Origin: Rhexocercosporidium sp. MPI-PUGE-AT-0058
Lineage: Eukaryota; Ascomycota; Leotiomycetes; Helotiales
Assembly (NCBI GenBank): GCA_020746875.1
Contig: JAGTJL010000017.1
Span: 682,001-746,000 of the forward strand
Direction of reading: 5' to 3'
Length of the DNA stretch: 64,000 nt
In this document: one piece after another, positions 1 to 12,109 of the stretch
How the letters are laid out: every line of letters begins with the position of its first letter
How positions within the stretch are numbered: position 1 is the first letter of the stretch
The notes under the pieces: model-generated
Told to the model about the DNA's origin: nothing
Databases searched by the model: none
Seen by the model: only the letters and a program-made list of their open reading frames with translations
Program-made: the position numbers and the translations under genes

Positions 1-185
1 CTTCAAAAACTCGATGCTCAGCATACTCATAACCATATATATATACAACCGAAAGCACCGCATTCCCTCTAACGCCTGACAAAAATCCTCCTGCGCCTGG
101 ACAACATATGTGAGTCTGTCTATTGTGGGTATCATATTTTGTGCCACCAAAGCTAAGTCTGAAATCAACACCTCGCCTCCATCTG

Positions 186-2925
186 CTACTCCTCGTAATC
201 AGGAAATTTGGCTCTCACTAAAGCAATCTCCTTCTTCCCCAAGGGGACGTGCTCCCAGTTCAAAGGCAGCGGCATACCTGATCTATTTTTGAAGTTAGTC
301 ACAATGATTGTCAATGAGGCATATTAACCTACTTCAGCATGTTAACCTTCATGTTTCGAGCCCTGTCCTTCAGAGCTACCTGGTCGCGTGGGACCTCCCA
401 CTTTCCTAATTGGAAAATCGTAGACCACGCACATCCGTATTTCTCGATACGGCGTTTTAGAAGATTTGAGTCTCCTTCAGACCATGGTGTTCGTCCCCTT
501 GGTGCCTGGACACCTTTTGCTCTAGCCGTGGCGTAACGGGCAGCAGCACTGATTTCGGCAGCTGTTGGTGGTGGAGTGCCATCCTCCGAGTCGATTTCGG
601 AGTCATCTACGCTTTTGCTTCTAGCTCTCTCGGAATCTGCACTCTCAGACCTCCTCTGTGCACTAGCTCGACTCGATTCAACGCGAGGGCTGATTCCGCG
701 TTGACTGACGCGCTGTTTTTTACGAGGTGGTGATGATTTATCCACGGGAGAAAGGCGTGGCCCTGGTGGTGCGTCGGCCCTTCGATTGGGATTGATACGG
801 CGTTCGTCCATTTGGAAACCTTGGTCTTCGCTCTCATCACTGTGTTCGCTTTCCGCCCGAGTCCTTTTCGTTGGTGACGATCCAGCGATGCTATCTTGAC
901 TTTCATCCCACACTACCTTCTGCGCGTTAGGTTGACGGTCGATGAGTCTTGGCTTAACGACTGGCTTTGCTGCGGGTTTGTGGTTCTCCTTGTTTTTCTC
1001 TTTACTGTTCTCATTCCACGCAGCGGTATACTCAGCGGTTGGTCTTGGTCGTTCTTCCGGAGAATCGTCTCCATCGTCCACCATTGGCTGGAAATTATCA
1101 TCGACTTCTTGTGCAGGTCCTGCATCACGTTGAACGGGTACTGGTCTTGGGGCCGATGATGCTTGTTTGGACCGTGGCTGGAGACGGGACGATGAGGCAA
1201 CAGAACTCGCAGGTTCCTGAGCCGATAAAGATTTACTCAACATCCTCTGTTTTATCCTGTGAAGAGCTTGAGCGTTGCCAATAAGCCTAAGATCCATTAA
1301 CCGCCTTTCTACGAAAATCAAGCACTTCTTCTGAATGGGATCTTGACAGAAGATGTTAGCCATCGTGGGGTACTACAGTCTTACCTCTCATTGCTTTGTG
1401 TAATATCAGCTGCTGGTAGAAGCTCCCGTTTTCTGGTAACGGCAGGTGGTGGATCATATCGAATCTCAACTTGGCTGTCGTTGGACTTTATGAGCTCAAT
1501 CAGGGATTGGGTTATTTCGTCGACGCCACCTTGTTTGCTGATAGTTTCAGTTATCTCGGTGAAGCGGCTCCGGCTCCATTGGACAATATGAGTAATGAAA
1601 GTCAACCACGGAAACATCTCATTCAGTTGATCAAAATCGACCAAGTCGCTAGCGTCGCGAGCTTCCTCGCTACTTCGAAATGTGCCATTAATCAGAGCCA
1701 GCCGCTCTTGGATCATTTCGACTTGGGCTTCTGAATATGGCTGGCCAGACCGCAAGATGTTCTTCAGTACACCACCATCCGTCATTTCCGCGAAAGGGGC
1801 GTATGGATCCGATTCGTCATACTGATCGTAGAAAACAGAGGCCAGAACTTGGGCGGGTGTGAACTCATCTCCTTCTTCGTCCCTAACTGCCAAGCACACC
1901 ATCGCAGATTGAGTGTAGAAGTCCAGGGCCAAGTCGAAAACTGCGTCCACAGATTCGCTCTGTCCAGCTTCTGCAACCTCATCCAGTTTACCCATGAAGG
2001 ATTCCGGAAATATATTGCAGACACCTTGAAGAGTGCTCTTGGTTTTCGCCTCGCCTCTTTGCAACACCAGAAACTCTGTTACAAGAGTTGCGAGATTGGC
2101 AGCATGAAGAACTGGATCCGGACGGAAATCTCCTTCTTCTGGGCTATCAGTTCCTAGGAGCTTTCGTAGGACAAAGGAGGGCCGAATGTATATGTCGCTT
2201 CCATAGTAGTCCTTGGCTACCCCAAACATTCGCTCGTGAAGACGAAGGTGCTTTCCGCGCCGCGATCCGGGAATCTTCAAATCCGTCATAATCGCTTCGA
2301 CTTGGTCCTCGGTATCTATTGCACCCTTTGGCGCAAGTTGGTCCAGTATTTTAGATGCGCTTTCCAGAAGTTCACGAAGAATCTCTGCCATCATCGGGTC
2401 TAGTTTCGCGATTTCCTGAGCCGAATAGGATGTCATCGCAGTAGTCCCGGACATCTGGGACATGGCGGGAGAGCGCGAACCTTGGTTTTGTGTGTTGACG
2501 ATTTCGATTGCGATATCCTCGTCCTCATCTTCTGACGGGTCGAACCCCTGGGCTTCCTCGCCATCTTCGTCATCCTCAGCAACTATCGAAAGCTCTGTAG
2601 CTATATATCAGCAAATGTCTCAACCGCTTGCTTTGACACCCTAACCTTGATTGATAGCAGGCTTCTGGGCGCGCTTTCTGGTACGAGATACTGTGCTTGA
2701 AGCACTTGTGTCGCTTCCAACACTGCTCACGCTGGCTTCACGATCTCCTCTCCTTCCCGCTCGTTGTTTGTTTCTGGTAGAATCGATGGCCTGGGGATCT
2801 ACGCTGCGACTTCGACTGGATCTTGTTCTTCGCCCAACTGGACTCTGCGACTGTCGCGATGCTTTCGGGGGTGAGGATGCTTGGTTGCGCGCGGCAGAAG
2901 AGCGAGCAGTACCGCGCGGCGCCAT
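186..2925 (-). CDS. TRF/Taz1-like telomere-binding protein with C-terminal telobox Myb domain
   Basis: Exons 2925-2646, 2600-1385, 1286-333 and 282-186 give 848 residues. Residues 1-150 are basic, Ser-rich and then acidic. Residues about 155-400 form a helical region without low complexity, placed where the TRFH dimerisation domain lies in TRF/Tbf1/Taz1 proteins. A long charged disordered stretch follows. A Myb/SANT repeat lies at about 760-820 (RTPWSEGD...) and ends in the telobox-type motif VALKDRARNMK, matching the VxLKDKxRN signature of TRF1/2, Tbf1 and Taz1. The last exon adds a 33-residue tail. The expected role is binding double-stranded telomeric TTAGGG repeats. The 98-bp second intron is the least certain boundary; the others are 45-50 bp with good signals. 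Which of the Tbf1 or Taz1 types it is cannot be decided by eye. Confidence 0.82.
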
Positions 2926-4058
2926 TTTGGCGGTCCTCTGGGCAGATGATTTCTGTCAATGGGTGGTTGAAAGGGTTGGAAGTCCTGGTCTGCATGGAAG
3001 CTCTATTTTGTCGACGCGCAGAAGCTCGGGGTTTGTTGATCAAGCTGGGAAGGGCCCCACGCGAGACTCCCCGCAAGGTCATGTGATGTGTATGATCCCT
3101 ATATCGTTGGCGCTGACATCGGCATCGGCATTGACACCGGCCCGGAAGTGAACTACACAACACTGCCAAATTTAGAAAGAGCAGGGTGAGGGAACTTACT
3201 GTACGTACTGCAGAAGTTGGTGGAAGGCTGTGAGAAGGAGGTGGAGGTGACAAGGAAGTGAGTGCAATACAGTGCTTTAATAAATAATAACAAATAATAA
3301 TAAGTAAAAGCCAGCAAGTAAGAAAGATCATGGAGTGGGCGGGGAATCGCCGTCAAAGCAAGTAAAGTTGTATTGAGTAGACAGAGTTGGGTGTGTTGAC
3401 ATTTGAAACTCTACCAGAGAATGTTCCGCGCACTGATCGCAAATACATACTACTACTACTCTACCTCTACAATATATTTCTATCTCAGTCCCCCCCTCTC
3501 CCTCTGCTCTTCATGGCTCTGTGCAAAGGAACATCTTGAGTCTTTACTTAATCCCAGCCTGTCGTTGCCCTCTGCTTGGCTACCCGCAATAACTACATTG
3601 ATCTGGCCCCTTTCCCTTTCCAGTTCAGGCACGCCCGCCCAACGCCAACACGCCGACGCCCCTTGTCAACGCATGAGGCTAGAATTAATTCCTCGTTCGA
3701 CCGCAGCCACAGACAGCAGCCCTCGGGGTTACATAGCAGCCTTTTTCATCCCCTACCTGCCCTGCTCTGCTCTGCCTACTCACCTCGCGACTTGAGTGCA
3801 GAACAATTCTTTGATTCGAATTCTTCACCACTGTCTTGTTGCTTTTTAATCTTCTCTACGCTCCTTCCACCCAGCTGTACATCGTTCAACCGCTACTTCG
3901 AAACCCCTTCCCAGAACGATCGAGCTCGCCACGTCACTTGGGATCCAACTCGTCCTGCTACTTCGAGCTCTCTACTCGCGTGCCACACCCCCTTCACATC
4001 CGTCTCCTTGCCATTGCTGGTCATTGACCGCGACAGCAGCCTCTAATATATCATCACA
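2926..4058. promoter_or_regulatory. Divergent intergenic region between the TRF-like gene and GDT1
   Basis: This region holds both 5' leaders. The half next to GDT1 (about 3470-4050) is pyrimidine-rich with many CT and CCT runs, as is common in leaders of expressed fungal genes. The small open frames here have no recognisable protein features. No RNA gene was seen. Confidence 0.5.
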
Positions 4059-5746
4059 ATGAAGTTCCGCAGACGCCCAGCACCATTACTGCTCCTCCTT
4101 CTGCCCTCTCTGGCCACAGCTCTCGCCGTTGGCGCTCAAGATAATAACCAGGCCACACTTTCCAAAAATGCACCAGCTCGAGATGCACGGATAGACTCTA
4201 TCCCAACCTCTGTGGTCGATCTGAATACCAAATCGAGGTACGAGATAGGAACGAAAGATGCGCCAGTAGATGGGAAGGATGGGAAACCACACGCTGGCCC
4301 TTTTGTCGGAGACAAGGATCTCAAAAAGCCAAAGGTTGGCTCGGATGAAGAAAAGGTATTAGGAAAGGAGGAGAAGACGGAACTGGTCACTCCAGATGGA
4401 GAGAAGATCCCACAGGTCAATGATGGAGTGATGGATGATCCAAACAGGGAACCTCCAAAGCTAGGCACAACAGGTACTGAGGGTGGAGTGAGTGAGAAGG
4501 ACAAGGTGCGCAAGGCGCAGGAGGGGCAGACTGGGGAAAAATTGGAAAAGAAACCAGACTCACCAAAGGAAGCCCCGCCTCTGCCTCATAGCGAACAAAC
4601 CAAGCTCGATAGCGAAAAGATCAAGACTTCAATTGATAAGGATGATGAGGATGGAGATGGCCTTGCTGGGCTCGAGGTACGCCCCTATGTATACTATCTC
4701 ATTGTTTCAAAGCTGACCTTCGCAGAAACCAAATGACCTCCCAAACAAGCCAAACAACCTTCCTCATCCCCTACCAAACTCCGCAAATAAGGATCATCTC
4801 GATATCTCTAAACCAGACTCGAAATCCAGCACCAAGACGGAATATTTGGTGGACGAAGTTGCCGAGGGAGTTATTCAGCCACTTCATTCATTCCTTTTGT
4901 CTCTCACAATGATTCTGTTCTCAGAAATCGGAGACAAAACATTTTTGATTGCAGCTCTTATGGCCATGAAGCACGACAGACTTTTGGTCTTTTCTGCTGC
5001 ATTTTCGGCATTGATCACCATGACCGTACTTTCCGCAGTTCTCGGCCATGCGGTCCCTACTCTTCTTCCCAAGAAGTTTACCAATATTCTTGCCTGTATC
5101 CTCTTCCTCCTCTTTGGATCAAGACTGATGAAGGAGGGTTTGGCAATGAGTCCCGATGAAGGAGTTGGAGCAGAAATGCAGGAAGTGGAACAGGAGTTGG
5201 AAGAGAAAGAACATCTTGCACGGCAGCAAGGTAGAAGACGATCATCGATTTCACCATACGCCCTTGAAATGGGTATGGGCCGCGCCAGCTCAAGGAAATC
5301 GAGATCTGGATCCCGCATCCCACCACGCAGCCCGTCTTCATCCCCAGACCGCTCGCCCTCTCCTCCGCGATCCACAGTGAAGGGTATTGTGGGTGGATTA
5401 CACAACCTTCTATCTCTGCTCCTCAGTCCCGCCTGGGTACAGACCTTCGTAATGACTTTCTTGGGTGAATGGGGCGACCGAAGTCAGATTGCTACTATTG
5501 CTATGGCTGCAGGTTCAGATTACTGGTGGGTGACTGGCGGAGCAATCAGTGGGCATGCTGTATGTACAGGAATAGCAGTCATTGGAGGCCGAGCGATCGC
5601 TGGTAAAGTCAGCTTGAGAGTTGGTAAGTGCTACAAAATCTCCCTTCTTTGAGGACATGCGCTAACATTTCACAGTCACATTAGGTGGCGCATTTGCCTT
5701 TTTGGTATTCGGAGTCATCTACCTCGTAGAAGCGTACTACTCGTAG
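4059..5746 (+). CDS. GDT1: Gdt1 family (UPF0016/TMEM165) Golgi Ca2+/Mn2+ transporter
   Basis: Exons 4059-4676, 4726-5623 and 5676-5746 give 528 residues. A signal peptide (about 1-24, Leu-rich) is followed by about 220 polar, Lys/Asp/Pro-rich residues. The transporter core then has two homologous three-helix halves. Each carries the family's E-x-G-D-K/R-T/S signature: EIGDKT near residue 271 and EWGDRS near 454. The loop between the halves is basic and Ser/Pro-rich. Members of this family move Ca2+ and Mn2+ into the Golgi lumen against H+, supporting glycosylation. Yeast Gdt1 has about 280 residues, so the N-terminal extension is long but has no recognisable domain. The last exon encodes the final helix and ends in EAYYS. 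Confidence 0.93.
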
Positions 5747-7363
5747 AGGGTCTTCCTTCCAAATCGTTACTGTAATATTACATAGAAAAAGCTCACACTG
5801 TCCCGAGCCGACTCGACAGGTCTCTTTTCTTTTTCTTCCGATTTGGCATCGTCCTCTTTTTGTTGTATTCTCAAACAAATGGTATACGATAGGTATTGCA
5901 TGTGGAATTTGTGTTTGGGTATCCGGTGCCAATGGGTGGTGGGAAAATCGGCTTCGTGGTCTCACCCTCTCTCGGGGGCACGGGCGAAATGCACCAATCA
6001 GTGGAGAGCGTTCGTGTGTTTTCTTGTCTGTCTGGGAAATGGTTGAGCAATGCAGCATACATTGGAGTCAATTGGTTCTGATATGGTTGAGCGTCAAGGA
6101 TCGAGATGGGATTATAGTGTGTGTATCATGAGGATGGGTGGTATTGCAGATATCAATTGCTTTGAGCGAAGCGGTATAGTAAACAGTACAAGTATAGTAA
6201 TAGAGTTTTTCAACTCGTACCTTCATATCTACCCACCTACCATCTATCGCACAAAGTGAATTGATAACGAGTACTTGGGAGCTTGTGAAATGTACAGCTT
6301 TGGCTTCGACACTGCCGGTACACTTCGATCGCACTTACTTGGTCCACATGGAACAACTAACTACTCCTCATTTTAGCTGTAAGTACTTGAGACGGACCGT
6401 CTTCCAGAACTTTTGGTTGATCTAGACATCTCTTATCCGGCTCCTCAACACACATTTACCAGAGCTCACCCCACCTCTTCCTTCCTATCTATGATTCTCA
6501 ACCATCGAGCATCCATGACCTACCTACCCACCTCGCCCAGCATTCTCCCGGAGATACAACAGCGCAGCAGCAGCAAGTACTACTTTTTCGTTAGGCACGA
6601 ACCGATCTACCCCACCACACAGAGCAGAAGCAAAATACGGTTGACGTGCAGCGGATAAATTGCATCTCCCATTACCCAGGCAGTAGGTAGGTACGTAGGT
6701 AGGTAAAGTTTGCAGCAAAAAGCAAGGCCCGCAGCGCTCTTCGGAGATGGTGGCCCGGTGCTGAGGGGAGGGGAGGGGAGGAACCGAAAAGGTAATGAAT
6801 GTATGTAAAGTCCAGAGCTCGAGAGCTTAGAAATCTCCATGCAGCTCCGGCCGGTTGTGTATTCTAATCACCAATTCCCCTTCACAAGCTTACCTTACCT
6901 TGTCTTACCTTACCTGACCTACCTATCTCACTGTTCTGCACGCCTTCTCCATTCTGATTTTTGAGGGAAAAGAGAGCGTGTGTGTATTATTCCATTGGAT
7001 TTTTCTTGTTGAGGCTTATTCCGTGGGAGTGTTGCACAAGCAAGAACGAAAGTTGAAGGAAGTGCTTAAGAGGAACCCCGCACCTCGCTCGCTGCTTGCT
7101 TCACGTTGGGAGCTCCGAACCCGACTCTCGAGGTCTGCAATTCCATAGGAACGAACGGGAACGGATCGACCTGCGATATCTCACTTTTACGATTCCAGAT
7201 CCGATTTTTCCGCTTTGTTATTTACGCATCTACGTACCGGGATCTTTGAAGGAAGAGTGTGATAGAGGGAATACCTTCTCCGGACAACTACAGTCCAAGC
7301 ATTCCAGGCATTTCAATAGAGTAGAGGAAGGAGAAACAGAAGACCAAGCACAGTACAGCAATA
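5747..7363. other. Intergenic region, no gene seen
   Basis: About 1.6 kb between GDT1 and the mutarotase-like gene. It contains GDT1 3' sequence, the simple-sequence tract ggtaggtacgtaggtaggta near 6684 and a run of CTTAC/CCTTA units near 6888-6920. A pyrimidine-poor leader precedes 7364. Open frames of 60-138 codons show no family features and overlap each other on both strands. Confidence 0.5.
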
Positions 7364-8058
7364 ATGTGGGCCGGAACATCCTCCTCCAACCCGACCTCTC
7401 CCACGAGTCCTACCACGCCAGCTGCCTCCAAGCCAACGTACAGGCTGAAGAACCAGGGTCGCAGAGTCGCGCAGATCGTCAAGCTGAAGCCGGAGTGCGT
7501 GGAGAAGTATAAGGAGTGTCATGCTAAGGTGTGGCCGGAGGTTCTGAAGCAGATTAAGGATTCGAATATTGAGGATTGTGAGTTTTTGTTTTTGTTGGAA
7601 TGTGGATTTGGGTCTGGGAGCTTGTTGAGTTGGGATGATTGGACTTGTACCTTGAAGGACCTGGAAGGACCTGGAAGAGAGAACGGGAATTGGAAGAGCT
7701 TGCTAATTTGTTATTGGTTATGATAGACTCGATCTTCCATGATCCAGAAACCCATATCCTGTTTGCTTCGTTCAAGTATGTTGGGTATAACTGGGCGGGA
7801 GACAGTAAGTGCCCCTTTCTGCTAGCCAGACCTCCTTTCCTCTACTTCAGCGGCGCATACCTTTTTCCGAGTTCAAAATCTGTTGGATAAAGTACTGACA
7901 AGTGCCCAGTGGAACGCATGAGAGAGAACCCCAAAGTCCAAGAATGGTGGAGGATGACAGACAGCTACCAAGAATCCTTCGTCCCCGGCGCAAAGAACAG
8001 CTATGATGGGGAACCAGCATGGTGGAAGGGCGTCGAGGAGGTTTTCTACAATCCATGA
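7364..8058 (+). CDS. L-rhamnose mutarotase family protein (RhaM/DUF718-like)
   Basis: Exons 7364-7577, 7727-7804 and 7910-8058 give 146 residues. After a Ser/Thr/Pro-rich start of about 25 residues, the protein follows the RhaM fold order: an N-terminal strand (RRVAQIVKLKPE), the segment EKYKECHAKVWPEV containing the Tyr and His used by E. coli RhaM, the strand SIFHDPETHILFASFKYVG, the Trp pair QEWWRMTD, and the C-terminal EEVFYNP. RhaM interconverts alpha and beta anomers of L-rhamnose. Fungal relatives could serve rhamnose released from pectin, but no other rhamnose gene lies nearby. Both introns are supported by the family alignment. The gene converges with the next one, 96 bp apart. Confidence 0.88.
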
Positions 8059-8154
8059 TCCAGTGTATATCGTATCGACCGTAGGTGGAAAGTCCAAAAT
8101 CTCAGCAGGAGGACAATGAAAGGGTCATGAATGATGTCAAGACCAGCATCCCAC

Positions 8155-8863
8155 CTATTTCTTCTCTCCAAACCCAAACAATCCCCCAAACAATCCTGTC
8201 CCCCCTCCGTCACCACCACTCCCTCCCCTCCTCGCTTCCTTCTTGATCCATTCCTTCAACCCCTCAACATCCGTCATCATCTTCGGATTCGTGATCTTCG
8301 TGCCAACCTGTGCTTCTCCCCGATCAAAACTCAAAAGTGTGGGCATGCTCGTTATCATATAGGTCATACCCAATCCCGAATCCATGATGTCCATGGAATC
8401 ATACTCGACCTCGCAATACGACACTCCACCCTCCTCCTCGCCCACCCCTGCACCGATAAGGTCCTGCAGAATGGGGGAGACGGATTTGCAGGTGTTGCAG
8501 TAGGAGGCTGTCCAGAAGGTAAGGAGCGGCGTGCGAGAGGACGTCGCGAGCGAGAGGTACGAGTAGAACTCATCTGGACGGCGGACTCTGCGGCATGATT
8601 GGTATTAGCATGCATACGGAGTGAGCTTCTGGAGAACTGCAGTGGGGTGGGTAATGCAGGTAATACAGGTCAGCTGGGGAAGAGGAGGTTGGAGGTGGAG
8701 GCGCGAGTGCTCACGGGGTGAAGATGCGGTTCTTGGCCTGCTTGTCCTTCGTGGTGGAGAAGAGTCGGGTACGAGTAGAGGGGGTCGTGTATGCACATGT
8801 GAATCTTTGCGAGGATGGGCCGAGTGAGACTCGCAAGAGTCGTGTTGTCGGTCTTGTGATCAT
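8155..8863 (-). CDS. Mitochondrial-type thioredoxin-fold protein
   Basis: Exons 8863-8715 and 8587-8155 give 193 residues. The first about 40 residues are rich in Arg, Ser and Thr and lack acids (MITRPTTRLLRVSLGPSSQ...), as in a mitochondrial presequence. The thioredoxin fold follows: VRRPDEFYSYL, the strand PLLTFWTASY, the redox motif CNTC at about residues 80-83, SVSPILQDL, the segment MITSMPTLLSFDRGEA with the cis-Pro, and a C-terminal helix ending in a Gly-rich tail. CNTC is not the classical CGPC. The Met at 8863 is the second ATG; one 9 bp upstream is out of frame with the domain. A disulfide reductase or assembly role in mitochondria is inferred. Confidence 0.85.
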
Positions 8864-9671
8864 CTTGGGGCATCTTGGAGACTGGTGATTGTTTGTGGGA
8901 GCTCTCGAATGGAGGGTCCATGCTTGTCTCTCGAAGCTTCAAACCCCCCGTCAAAAGCTCCCAGCACGGCGCGTAGTTGCGTCATTAGGCCGCAGGACCC
9001 TTCGTCGTGCGTAAATATTGCATCTGACGGCGGTGACTTTGTCTATCCATCCCTCTCCCAGACTTTCCGAACTGAGTCGTGGATGACAATGATTACGGCA
9101 GCAGAAGATAAGTATCGCATTCTTGGAGTTGTGTATTCTGTCATTGCTCTTCTCTATTCTTCCGTATAGCATTTCTTCCTGTCCAATTATCTCCATCTCC
9201 ATCTCCATCTCCTCTCCTCCCAAGACTCTCTGACTCTCTGACTCTCTGTGGGGGGTTGGCACTCGCGCCACCGACCTTTCTTTCTTTCTTTCCTACATCG
9301 AAAGTCCAACTCAACCAAATCCGACTTTCACCGCCGCCCGAAAGAGAAGGGAAGGGAAGAGAAGGGGCGACTCTCGAGGTGTCTCTCATTTTCCATACTT
9401 CTCTTGCTCCTCCTCCCTGAGGCGGACAATCCAAGTCTAGATCTCTGGCCGTTCCCTCCGCCTGACTCGGTTCGTTGTGAGAACATCACTCACTCACACG
9501 GAATACAACTCTTCTATTCTTTTACCGTTATTTCTAGTTCCTTCTGTTCGAACCTTATAAAGACCTATACCTATGCCCTCATCTCTCTACCTCTTTACAC
9601 CCTACGAAATCTCTCGCTGGACCGCCCTTGCTTGCTATTATCCTACTCCCTGAGCTCCGAGCCAGCTCAAT
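8864..9671. promoter_or_regulatory. Divergent promoter region between thioredoxin-fold gene and MFS transporter gene
   Basis: About 0.8 kb with no supported gene. It contains a run of ctccat hexamers (about 9192-9213), ctctgactctctgactctctg at about 9226-9247 and pyrimidine-rich leader sequence up to 9671. Confidence 0.45.
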
Positions 9672-12109
9672 ATGCCATCGGATGAACGCGATGATGAAAG
9701 ACCGCCAATTGGTACCCCAACTTCAGAACGAGCGCGGTCCTTCTTTGGCCGCAATACTGCATCTGATGGATCAACGCCAGAATCTGAGGAGTTCCAAGAG
9801 GACAAGGGACGTCCGACAAGATGGGGTATGGGGGTCTTGAATGACCCGGCTACTCACGAAGTTCCAGGCAAGTTGCGACTTCAGCCAAAAGATGCACCAA
9901 TGCTAACTGCACCACTCCAGGCTCTATCCTTCTCCTTACAGGCGATCATAACCAACCCCTCGGTCTTCGAAATGCACCTGCGAGAACGTCTGCTTCCTCA
10001 CTGCCGGCTGCACCCTCAAGCCAGAGTAGGCACGCGTCCCAGCACTCCAAATCTTCCTCTGGAAAGAAGACGACTCAAGATGGAAAGATCATTCTTACAC
10101 CACAACCAGAAGAGTCGGGAAATGACCCGTTGAATTGGCCTAAATGGAGAAGAGATGCTGCACTTTTATCACTCGGCATATACTGTATGGTTGGAGGAGG
10201 AATGACTCCAATCCTGGCGGCCGGCTTTACGAATGTTGCTTCGACATACGATGTTACCGTGCCAAAGGTTGCTCTTACCACTGGACTATACATGATGGGA
10301 ATGGGTGTTGGCTCCGTCTTTGCATCTCCTACAGCAATTCTCTTCGGTAAACGTCCCGTTTACCTTGCCAGTGCTGTGATTTTCATTGGCACCTCCATTT
10401 GGTGTGCTGCATCACCAAGCTATAATTCGTTGCTCATTGCACGGATCTTCCAAGGTGTTTCTGTCAGCCCAGTCGAATGCTTGCCTTCTGCTACAATCGC
10501 TGAGATCTTTTTCCTTCACGAGCGTGCATACCGTCTTGGCATCTATACACTTCTCCTTTTGGGTGGTAAGAACTTGGTGCCACTGGTGAGCGCTGCCATC
10601 ATTCAGAGATTGGAATGGAGATGGGTGTTCTGGTAAGTGCAGTCATAACAGGCATTGCGTCTTGCTCAAGCGAATTGGCTAACATATGACAGGATTGTGG
10701 CGATGGTAGTTGGTTTCTGCGGAGTTCTGCTTTTCTTCTTCGTGCCGGAGACATTCTGGGATCGATCTCCAGTGCCCAAAAGCCGAAAGTCTTCGAGGAA
10801 CACCTCTAGGTTCTCCATGTTTTCAGGAATGAGATCGCCCAAATCGCAACGGGTACCTACGACCGAGCTAGAGAAGCAGGGGGACGGTGTCATCGATGAT
10901 CCAAATCATAATGGTGTTATCGCACCTACACAAATATCTGCTCCCAAGAGGCCATCGATAGTGCATCGTTCAAGTACTTCTCGCCATCTCCATGTTGGCT
11001 TCGCATCAAACGAACATGATCATATTGCAGACGACAAGATTCCCCACGAAGCCGGAGCACAGCCATTGCCACAAGTCCAAGGCGCGATGCATGACTTCAA
11101 AGACCAGGTCGAGCCAGCTGGAGGTGTCCCGCCAACACCGGCCTTACACAACTTGGATTCACCTTGGTATCATGATATTGAAAGGACTGGCTCGAATTAC
11201 GTGACAGCCGGAAGTCCCACTCGAGCCATGACTGACATGAACGTGGATGGAGGAACTTCCGCTCAGCCCGGCATGTCACTTGATGGAGGAACCTCTTTCC
11301 CAATTCAACCCAATCCCGGTTCTCAACGATATACCACAATCCTCCGCGACAAGCCTGCGTTGACATTTGTTCAGCAGCTTAAACCTTACAATGGAAGGCT
11401 GCATCAGGATAACTGGTTTCGTGTAGCCATCCGACCCTTCATTTTGTTCGCTTATCCGGCAGTTTTGTGGTCTGCTGTTGTCTACTCATGCGCCGTGGGA
11501 TGGTTGATTGTTCTCTCCGAATCAGTTGCAGTCGTCTACCGAGATCGCAGCACCTACGGCTTTTCGGCACTCTCAACTGGGCTGATCTATCTTTCGCCTT
11601 TCATCGGAGGCGTCCTGGGTACAGCAGTTGCTGGGAAAGTCAGCGATATCATTGTCCGCGCCATGGCCAAACGAAATGGCGGTCTTTACGAACCCGAGTT
11701 CCGCCTGGTAATGGCAGCCCCTGTAGCAGTTACAACTGTTATCGGCCTTATGGGCTTCGGCTGGTCTGCAGAGGTTCATGATGCATGGATCGTTCCCACA
11801 CTCTTCTTCGGCATCATCTCTTTCGGATGTTCCCTCGGCTCAACAACGGCCATTACCTTCTGTGTCGACAGCTATCGCCAGTATGCCGGCGAAGCTCTCG
11901 TAACTCTCAACTTCAGCAAGAACATTTTTCACGGCCTAGTGTTCAGTTTGTTTTTCCCTGGCTGGCTTGAGCATTCCGGCTCTAAGTCTGTCTTCATCTG
12001 GCTTGGTGTCATCCAGCTCATCCTTATGACGTTTACGATTCCGATGTACATTTTCGGGAAGAGGGCTAGAATGTGGACGGTCAGAAAGAACTTGATGGAG
12101 AAGTTTTAG
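9672..12109 (+). CDS. Major facilitator superfamily transporter, DHA1-type, with long central loop
   Basis: Exons 9672-9867, 9921-10632 and 10693-12109 give 774 residues. The N-terminal about 150 residues are polar and carry the fungal motif ESGNDPLNWPKWRR directly before the first helix. Six helices follow (residues about 155-340), including VFASPTAILFGKRPVYLASAVIF and RIFQGVSVSPVE. A cytosolic loop of about 200 residues rich in Ser, Pro and His then leads to six more helices, ending in a basic tail. The architecture fits H+-coupled multidrug or polyamine-type fungal exporters; the substrate is unknown. The first intron begins with GCAAGT, not GT. It is required by frame, because the downstream sequence (VPGSILLLTGDHNQPLGLRN) is continuous with the conserved N-terminus only after its removal. 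Confidence 0.9.

Noticed and set aside
3403..4046. Frames of 130 and 156 codons before GDT1
   Set aside because: They lie in the pyrimidine-rich leader region; composition is Ser/Leu/Pro from CT-rich sequence.
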